From assembly GCA_964427505.1 (NCBI GenBank), contig CAYRUO010000001.1, positions 186,001 through 250,000 of the forward strand: DNA of 64,000 bases, given 5' to 3'. This document shows positions 59,021-64,000 of the stretch, piece by piece. This DNA comes from Thermanaerothrix sp034436175. GTDB lineage: Bacteria > Chloroflexota > Anaerolineae > Anaerolineales > Anaerolineaceae. A program made the translations under genes and the position numbers. The notes beneath the pieces were generated by a model. The model was not told where the DNA came from and did no database searches. It worked only from the letters and a program-made list of their open reading frames with translations. Numbering within the stretch: the first letter of the stretch is position 1; each line of letters begins with the position of its first letter.

Positions 59021-60241
59021 TCATTCACCAAGGTAGTCCCTGAGTTTGCGGCGAATGCTGGGATGACGCAAGCGGCTGAGGGCTTGGGCTTCAATTTGCC
59101 GCACGCGTTCGCGCGTGACACCCATTTTGCGCCCGACCTCTTCCAGCGTGTAGGCCTGACCGTCGAGCAGGCCATAGCGCAGTTGCAGGATACGCACCTC
59201 GCGCGGTGGCAAAGTATTGAGCACCTCTTCCAGATGCTCGCGCAGTAAGTTGTAGGTGGCCGTGTCATCGGGAGGCGGCGCTTCCTCGTCCTCGATGAAG
59301 TCGCCCAGCACCGAATCTTCCTCATCGTCGGTGGGCGTTTCCAGCGAGAGCGGCCGGCGTGCCACCTGGATCATATTCTCCACTTTCTTGGGCGGCACAT
59401 CCAATTCTTCGGCCAGTTCCTCAACGGTTGGCTCACGCCCAAGCCGCTGCGTCAACTGGTGCTGGACGCGCAGTAGTTTGTTGATTTGGTCGCCCATGTG
59501 CACCGGCACGCGGATGGTACGTCCCTGGTCGGCAATAGCGCGCGTGACGGCCTGGCGAATCCACCACGTGGCGTAGGTGCTGAATTTATGTCCACGGCGG
59601 TAGTCGAATTTCTTGGTGGCGCGAATCAGACCGATGTTCCCTTCCTGAATGAGGTCGAGGAAGGGGACGCCACGACCCATATATTTCTTAGCCACGCTGA
59701 TCACCAGGCGCGAGTTCGCCGTGATCAGATGTTCGCGCGCAGCCCACCCGTCTTCGATCAACTTGCGCAGTTCAAGGCGGCGCTTGGGGCTGACGTTCCC
59801 GCGCGCCAGTTCTTCACGCGCCATGCGTCCGCGTTCGATGCGCTGGGCTAATTCCACCTCTTCCTCGGCGGTGAGCAAGGGCACACGGCTCACCTCTTTG
59901 AGATACAGCCCAATGGTGTCATCGGTGTCAATGTCGCGCAGGTCATCGAGGTTGAGGTCATGCTCAATGGCTTCAAGTTCAGGTTCTTCTTCGAGCAGTT
60001 CCTCTTCCTCTTCTTCCTCGAGTTCGCCGCTAAGAGGTTCGTCCTCGAGGTAGGGAATACCTGCGCTCATCAGCGCCGAAAAGGCTTCTTCCAATTGATC
60101 AACATCCTGCTCTGCCTCAGGGAAAAAGTGCAGGATGTCGTCAATTGTGACATAGCCCTTTTGGCGCCCCAGTTCGATTAATCGGGCAATTGCAGGATAT
60201 TCTTCGTCTTCATCCACAACATTAAGCAACGGGTTTTCCAT
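59021..60241 (-). CDS. rpoD: primary RNA polymerase sigma factor
   Basis: 406 residues. A region-1.1-like start (AIARLIELGRQKGYVTIDDILHFFPE), an acidic spacer (ELEEEEEEELLEEEPELE), region 1.2 (DDTIGLYLKEVSRVPLLTAEEEVELAQ), region 2 (KKYMGRGVPFLDLIQEGNIGLIRATKKFDYRRGHKFSTYATWWIRQAV), region 3 and region 4 (LPPREVRILQLRYGLLDGQAYTLEEVGRKMGVTRERVRQIE). It directs transcription from the many TTGACA/TATAAT promoters seen here. Transcribed alone, with its own terminator. Confidence 0.95.
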   Translation of the reverse strand: MENPLLNVVDEDEEYPAIARLIELGRQKGYVTIDDILHFFPEAEQDVDQLEEAFSALMSAGIPYLEDEPLSGELEEEEEEELLEEEPELEAIEHDLNLDDLRDIDTDDTIGLYLKEVSRVPLLTAEEEVELAQRIERGRMAREELARGNVSPKRRLELRKLIEDGWAAREHLITANSRLVISVAKKYMGRGVPFLDLIQEGNIGLIRATKKFDYRRGHKFSTYATWWIRQAVTRAIADQGRTIRVPVHMGDQINKLLRVQHQLTQRLGREPTVEELAEELDVPPKKVENMIQVARRPLSLETPTDDEEDSVLGDFIEDEEAPPPDDTATYNLLREHLEEVLNTLPPREVRILQLRYGLLDGQAYTLEEVGRKMGVTRERVRQIEAQALSRLRHPSIRRKLRDYLGE

Positions 60242-60376
60242 AGGCCTTCCATTATCCTCGTTAAACGAGAGTGATTTGCAAAGTTATAATTGGTCTCGCT
60301 TATCAGCATACACTTTTTTCCATGAAAATTCAATACGTGTATGCGTTAAATTTATAAGGTAGAGTTTTTATCGCGT

Positions 60377-60439
60377 CCCCATGCCAAGACACGAAAATAG
60401 ACAGCGGTTCAGGTCACTCTGCCCGCTGCCTACATGGGG
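60377..60439. other. structured gene-free segment upstream of rpoD
   Basis: The ~300 bp between rpoD and the next promoter contain nested complementary words: CCCCATG (60377-60383) with CATGGGG (60433-60439), and inside CAGCGG (60402-60407) with CCGCTG (60423-60428). These could form one imperfect stem on either strand: an rpoD leader, a small RNA or a terminator-like stem. No open frame or RNA family was recognised. Confidence 0.4.
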
Positions 60440-60539
60440 TGATAAAAATATACATCAATTTAAGCCAGATTTCAATAGGTTGGCGAAATTCTAATCAAAT
60501 TCTAATCTTGCCTAATCAAGTCGAATTTTGCGTGTCCAA

Positions 60540-60568
60540 TTGACAAATGAGGCTTACCTCACTATAAT
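60540..60568 (+). promoter_or_regulatory. fully consensus promoter of the response-regulator/sortase unit
   Basis: TTGACA (60540-60545), 17-bp spacer and TATAAT (60563-60568). Transcription should begin near 60575, leaving about 170 nt of leader. Confidence 0.85.
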
Positions 60569-60574
60569 GGATTT

Positions 60575-60743
60575 ATAACCAAATCGCACATTTGAAAAGA
60601 ATGATAGAAATGTAGGTGGCGGCGAAGATCCGGATGTCTAAGATGGTCGCTTGCCTGAGAGTCTCAGGCGGGCATTCGGGGAGCCAAGTAGCGAAACCGG
60701 CCCTAGGCCGGTTTTTTATATTCTGGAAGGAGGAGGTGTCACC
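60575..60743 (+). promoter_or_regulatory. structured 5' leader, probable attenuator or riboswitch of unknown class
   Basis: A ~170-nt untranslated leader between a consensus promoter and the response-regulator start. It contains a 7-bp hairpin (GCCTGAG/CTCAGGC, 60653-60669), a G-rich part with GGC/GCC pairing, and a complete intrinsic terminator (60694-60717) just before the ribosome site GGAGGAGG. This arrangement is typical of transcription-attenuating riboswitches. I compared it from memory with c-di-GMP, c-di-AMP, TPP, SAM, cobalamin, ZTP and guanidine classes and could not match it. Confidence 0.55.
60694..60717 (+). terminator. intrinsic terminator in the leader
   Basis: AAACCGGCC pairs with GGCCGGTTT around CTA, followed by TTTTTT. 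It precedes the response regulator by 27 bp, so it must be conditionally read through for the gene to be expressed from the upstream promoter. Confidence 0.85.
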
Positions 60744-61490
60744 ATGACGTTAAGCCAACCTGTAGGAGCGGATCTGGATGAACTTTATGCCGGCCAACGT
60801 TCACGAATTATGATCGTTGATGATGATCCAGATACCACATTGCTTTTGAAACAGATTCTGCGTTCCGCGGGTTTTGATGTGTTAAGCGCTGCAAATGGAA
60901 TTGAGGCGCTCAAGAAGTATCATGCCGTTACTCCGGATCTCATCCTTCTAGATCTGATGATGCCGGAGATGGATGGTTGGGAGGTCTTACGCCAATTGCG
61001 ACAACTGAGCCCAATCCCGGTCATGGTATTGACGGCGATAAACAGCAAAGAAACTCTGGTAGATTGTTTCCAGTTGGGTGCGGACGATTATTTGACCAAA
61101 CCGTTTTATCGCGGTGAGGTCTTAGCGCGGATTAACGCCGTCCTACGACGCTCACGGCGTCCTCAGCCTGCCTATCGCTATGCCTTTCCGAAAGTTGGAC
61201 TGGTCATTGAAAGCCAATCGCGTGAGGTGCGCTACAAGGATGAGCGCATTCCGCTCACGGTGAAGGAATTCGAGGTGCTTTCTACCCTGGCCCGACATGC
61301 CCCTGAGGTCGTGGATTACTTAACTCTCTCAGAGGCAGTGTGGGGGCAAGATTTACCCCAAGCCCGCCAGCGTATCAAATTCTTGATCTACTTGCTACGC
61401 CGAAAACTTGGGCGCGTTGACCCCGCCGGAGCCGATTTAATCGTCAACGTGGATCGGTTAGGGTATAAATTGGAAACCGGTGAGGGGTGA
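60744..61490 (+). CDS. OmpR-family response regulator
   Basis: 248 residues from ATG 60744, with GGAGGAGG upstream; the longer frame would read through the terminator hairpin. Receiver domain: D26/D27, phospho-acceptor D70 in LILLDLMMPEMDGWE, T97 and K119 in LTKP. C-terminal winged helix (about 155-245) with IPLTVKEFEVLSTLARHAPEVVDYLTLSEAVWG and IKFLIYLLRRKLG. A partner kinase is not adjacent. It is followed by a sortase gene and may control envelope functions. Confidence 0.93.
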   Translation: MTLSQPVGADLDELYAGQRSRIMIVDDDPDTTLLLKQILRSAGFDVLSAANGIEALKKYHAVTPDLILLDLMMPEMDGWEVLRQLRQLSPIPVMVLTAINSKETLVDCFQLGADDYLTKPFYRGEVLARINAVLRRSRRPQPAYRYAFPKVGLVIESQSREVRYKDERIPLTVKEFEVLSTLARHAPEVVDYLTLSEAVWGQDLPQARQRIKFLIYLLRRKLGRVDPAGADLIVNVDRLGYKLETGEG

Positions 61491-61506
61491 TCCAGCGTTA
61501 GGGCCA

Positions 61507-62298
61507 ATGAAATTGCGTTTTAGATTGGATGGGTGGCGCTTCGGCGGTACCTTATTACTACTTATAGGCGTGATCGGCTTGGGCGTGAGCCTTTATCGGT
61601 GGGCGGAATTGCGGCGCGCCGATCAGGAAATTGTGGTGTATGAAGAACGCTCGCCTGAGAGCGGCTTTGTGCCTTTGACGCTGATGAATGTGCAAGAGGG
61701 CGCGCCGACGTTGGCAATAGCCACGCCTGAGGTTGGGGAATCTACACCGGCAATGACCGTGCCGGGGGCGAATCAATCCGCCCCTACCTTTGAGCCAACC
61801 CCCACACCTTTACCTGCGATTCCTAAACGCCTGATCATTGCCAAGATTGACTTAGATGCGCCGATCACACCGGTCAAAGCGCGCAAAGTCAAAGTGGGCG
61901 AGGCGATCTTTGGACAATGGCTGGCACCGGATGAGTTTGCTGTGGGTTGGCCTACCGAGACGGCTATGTTGGGTCAGGTGGGTAATACGGTTCTTATTGG
62001 GCACCACAATGTGCATGGCAAGGTGTTCGAACGCCTTCACGAACTAGAAGCGGGGGACCTCATTGTGGTGGAGGGGGGAAGTCGGCGTTTTAGTTATCAG
62101 GTGGTTAACGTTATGATCTTGCCGGAACGAGATGCCGATTTGCAGACACGCCTGGAAAACGCACGCTGGATCCAGCCTTCGCAGGATGAGCGACTTACCC
62201 TGGTCACGTGCTGGCCTGCGAATTCCAATACGCATCGTCTGATTATCGTGGCTCGACCTATCGGTCAATCTCCCATGCCGGACGCTGAACCACAATGA
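61507..62298 (+). CDS. sortase (LPXTG-type transpeptidase family)
   Basis: 263 residues from ATG 61507; a GTG at 61480 would overlap the regulator. An N-terminal membrane anchor (about 12-31, GGTLLLLIGVIGLGVSLYRW) and a Pro/Thr-rich linker lead to the sortase barrel with catalytic H166 in LIGHHN, C235 in TLVTCWP and R244 in THRLIIVA. It should attach surface proteins or process pilin-like substrates outside the membrane. No substrate with an obvious sorting signal is in the window. Confidence 0.92.
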   Translation: MKLRFRLDGWRFGGTLLLLIGVIGLGVSLYRWAELRRADQEIVVYEERSPESGFVPLTLMNVQEGAPTLAIATPEVGESTPAMTVPGANQSAPTFEPTPTPLPAIPKRLIIAKIDLDAPITPVKARKVKVGEAIFGQWLAPDEFAVGWPTETAMLGQVGNTVLIGHHNVHGKVFERLHELEAGDLIVVEGGSRRFSYQVVNVMILPERDADLQTRLENARWIQPSQDERLTLVTCWPANSNTHRLIIVARPIGQSPMPDAEPQ

Positions 62299-62309
62299 AG
62301 CGATAGTTG

Positions 62310-63023
62310 CTATTGCGGAAGCCTTCGCGGTGCTGTATCCTCGGGTAGGGCAATCACAAAAAGGCGCCCCCAAGAGGGTTCATCACCTTGGGCAATGCAG
62401 GTTTGTAAAACGAGAGCGCCTGGGTTATTATAAATATGCAAAAATAATTCTGCGGCGCTAAGTACCTTGCGTTCGGGATCGTCCAGGCTGGTAAAACTGG
62501 AATAGGGCGAGTGAGGCTGTAGGGCTTGGTAGCGTTCAACGGTCACAACGCGATACCGCTTTAGACTTCCATCCCCAAAAACAACCCATAGTGTTTGTTC
62601 GGGTTGAAGGGCAAAGAATGCTTGCCCGGCCAAATCATTATGGGCGAGTAACCCTAGACTGCCATAGCGTTGGGCCAAGGCAAAGTGGGTGAGGGTATCC
62701 GGCTGGGTGGAAACAAAGCCCGGGTTCGAGGCGGGCTGCTGAACGATGGGATAAGCCAAGATCCCTTCCGCATAAAGGCCAACGGGTTGATCGGCTTGAC
62801 CATTTAGGGTTAGACTGGCGCGAAAAGCCCGGAAGGCATCAAGGTTAAGCGAGGTAACCAGGGATGTGACAACATCGTGCCCGGCGACCAGCCCCGGGTC
62901 TCGCACCGGATTGGAAATCGTCACATGCGCTGTGGTGCTTATCCACATCCCAAGGATGAGGAGAAATTTCACCCAGGGTTTCATGACCTGTAATAACCGA
63001 TGTTTGAGGATAGCGTTGTCCAT
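62310..63023 (-). CDS. sortase-like protein, divergent
   Basis: 237 residues. A membrane segment lies near the N-terminus (about 16-33, WVKFLLILGMWISTTAHV). The barrel keeps a sortase-like order of catalytic residues: H128 in LLAHNDLAG, C209 in LVLQTCIAQ and R220 in WGRLFVIA. Overall similarity to the preceding sortase is low. It is convergent with it, only 11 bp between stops. It may be a specialised sortase or an inactive relative; the triad suggests activity. An inner ATG (62984) is an alternative start. Confidence 0.75.
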   Translation of the reverse strand: MDNAILKHRLLQVMKPWVKFLLILGMWISTTAHVTISNPVRDPGLVAGHDVVTSLVTSLNLDAFRAFRASLTLNGQADQPVGLYAEGILAYPIVQQPASNPGFVSTQPDTLTHFALAQRYGSLGLLAHNDLAGQAFFALQPEQTLWVVFGDGSLKRYRVVTVERYQALQPHSPYSSFTSLDDPERKVLSAAELFLHIYNNPGALVLQTCIAQGDEPSWGRLFVIALPEDTAPRRLPQ

Positions 63024-63176
63024 GGCGCGCTTATTATCCGGAAATTACGAGGGTGGGGCAAGCGTTATAAGGCGGTTGTAAGGTGGGCTTACAAAAATGA
63101 AAGGTTGCCCTTGTGGTATAATCAACGCAAAAGGGTGTGGGAATATGAAATTCATTCGGATTAAGGAGTCGGTAGC

Positions 63177-63932
63177 ATGTCTGGACATTCAAAATGGGCA
63201 ACGATTAAGCGCAAAAAAGGCGCTATGGACGCCAAGCGGGGACAGTTGTTTACCCGTTTGGCGCGTGAGATAGTTCTGGCAGCCCGTGAGGGGGGTGGTG
63301 ATCCTGAAGCCAATGTGCGCTTGCGCTTGGCGATTGAGAAAGCGCGTGCAAATAACATGCCAAAAGAGAATATTGAGCGTGCCATTAAGCGGGGCACGGG
63401 CGAGAGCAAAGAGGGGGGCGCATTGGAGCAGGTTTTCTACGAGGGTTATGCCCCTCATGGTGTGGCCCTGATGATCGAATGCGTGACGGAAAACCGCAAC
63501 CGCACCGTGGCTGAGATTCGTCATGTTCTAACGCGGGCGGGAGGAAGTCTGGGAGAGGCGGGCTCAGTTGCTTGGCAGTTCAAGCGAGCCGCCTATTTTG
63601 CCCTTCAGGGCTCAGAGAAGGATTTTGAGAAGATCTTTGAGGTGGCGGTTGAGGCCGGGGCTGACGATGTCACCATGGATGGAAATATCATTGAGGTGGT
63701 TGGCCCGGTGGAATCGTTCAAGAGCCTGTTAGACAGCCTGCGCAAGGCGGGGTATCAGCCGGAGGAGGCCGGATTGCGCATGCTTCCCACCCAAGAAATT
63801 GAATTGGGCACAGAGGAATCGCTCCAGGTACTGCGCGCGATTGAAGCCTTAGAAGATTTAGATGACGTGCAAAACGTCTATCACAACCTGCGCATTACCG
63901 ATGAAGCCTTAATGGCCATTGGCGAAGGTTAA
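63177..63932 (+). CDS. YebC/PmpR-family regulator
   Basis: 251 residues. The start MSGHSKWATIKRKKGAMDAKRGQLFTRLAREI and the core GGDPEANVRLRLAIEKARANNMPKENIERAIKRG are diagnostic. Members were described as transcription regulators and more recently as translation factors easing proline stretches. TATAAT at 63117-63122 lies upstream. It is followed by ruvC with a 5-bp gap, the usual order. Confidence 0.96.
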   Translation: MSGHSKWATIKRKKGAMDAKRGQLFTRLAREIVLAAREGGGDPEANVRLRLAIEKARANNMPKENIERAIKRGTGESKEGGALEQVFYEGYAPHGVALMIECVTENRNRTVAEIRHVLTRAGGSLGEAGSVAWQFKRAAYFALQGSEKDFEKIFEVAVEAGADDVTMDGNIIEVVGPVESFKSLLDSLRKAGYQPEEAGLRMLPTQEIELGTEESLQVLRAIEALEDLDDVQNVYHNLRITDEALMAIGEG

Positions 63933-63937
63933 ACCCC

Positions 63938-64000
63938 ATGATGGTCGTGGGCATAGATCCCGGCACCGCCACGACCGGTTATGGAATTGTAGAGGATAAG
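63938..64000 (+). CDS. ruvC: Holliday junction resolvase RuvC (N-terminus only)
   Basis: 21 codons before the window ends. VVGIDPGTATTGYGIVEDK holds the first catalytic Asp (GIDPG) of RuvC. Two ATGs lie at 63938 and 63941. The position behind yebC agrees with the usual yebC-ruvC order. Confidence 0.9.
   Translation, partial: MMVVGIDPGTATTGYGIVEDK

Noticed and set aside
60575..60720. c-di-GMP or c-di-AMP riboswitch before the sortase operon
   Set aside because: The conserved core words of these classes, as far as I remember them, are absent. Left as an unknown leader.
60651..60743. Upstream extension of the response-regulator frame
   Set aside because: It would be translated through the intrinsic terminator and has no ribosome site; the ATG at 60744 has GGAGGAGG.

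Overview
The window looks like a chromosomal segment of an Anaerolineae-type bacterium (phylum Chloroflexota), probably thermophilic. This is an inference from gene content: TTG/GTG starts beside ATG, GAF-rich sensor proteins, a combined mre-min-rod shape and division cluster, GH13 amylases, an acyl-CoA carboxylase operon, sortases, and a TtuB/TtuA-like tRNA thiolation pair of the kind known from thermophiles. No species can be named from the sequence alone.

Layout. 1-5807 (minus): a sensory operon of two stand-alone receiver proteins, a soluble GAF/PAS protein, a membrane GAF protein and the start of another membrane protein. 6068-11815: a 5.7-kb integrated element in the 3' end of tRNA-Gly(TCC), bounded by a 46-bp direct repeat. 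It encodes a ribbon-helix-helix protein, a P-loop ATPase, a PD-(D/E)XK nuclease, a PrimPol with a CHC2-type zinc domain, three small unknown proteins and a tyrosine recombinase beside the tRNA. 12089-21182 (plus): mreB-mreC-mreD-mrdA, minC-minD-minE, rodA and gltX, then tRNA-Gln. 21450-29591 (minus): two small alpha/beta proteins, a 1209-residue SARP/AAA/TPR regulator, a nitroreductase and a molybdenum hydroxylase large subunit. 29769-33428 (plus): a small protein, fmt, a ketopantoate reductase and a GH13 amylase. 33429-43376 is mostly minus: pterin dehydratase, a 1151-residue GH13 protein, a DUF429-like protein, an AlkZ-like protein, a CBS protein, a membrane protein, proC and a methyltransferase; an S51-type peptidase lies on plus. 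43483-54165: aminotransferase, DUF218 protein, cold-shock protein, tRNA-Met, biotin-dependent carboxylase operon, MscS-like channel, TtuB/TtuA pair, gmd, a phosphatase, a lytic transglycosylase and tRNA-Gly(CCC). 54276-64000: a LuxR-TM-Kelch protein, ndk, a long TPR protein, the primary sigma factor, a strong promoter with a structured leader before a response regulator and sortase, a second sortase-like protein, yebC and the start of ruvC.

How it works together. The central cluster couples lateral-wall growth (MreBCD, PBP2, RodA) with septum placement (MinCDE). The carboxylase operon encodes carboxyltransferase, biotin carboxylase and biotin carrier in order.

The most unusual stretch is the tRNA-Gly element. 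It has its own integration and replication genes but no recognisable capsid, relaxase or conjugation gene. It also carries structure that the genes do not explain: two opposed arrays of 9-bp repeats that look like an iteron origin, and a 13-bp word (TTGCTCAGTATGG) present in four exact and three near copies in both orientations.
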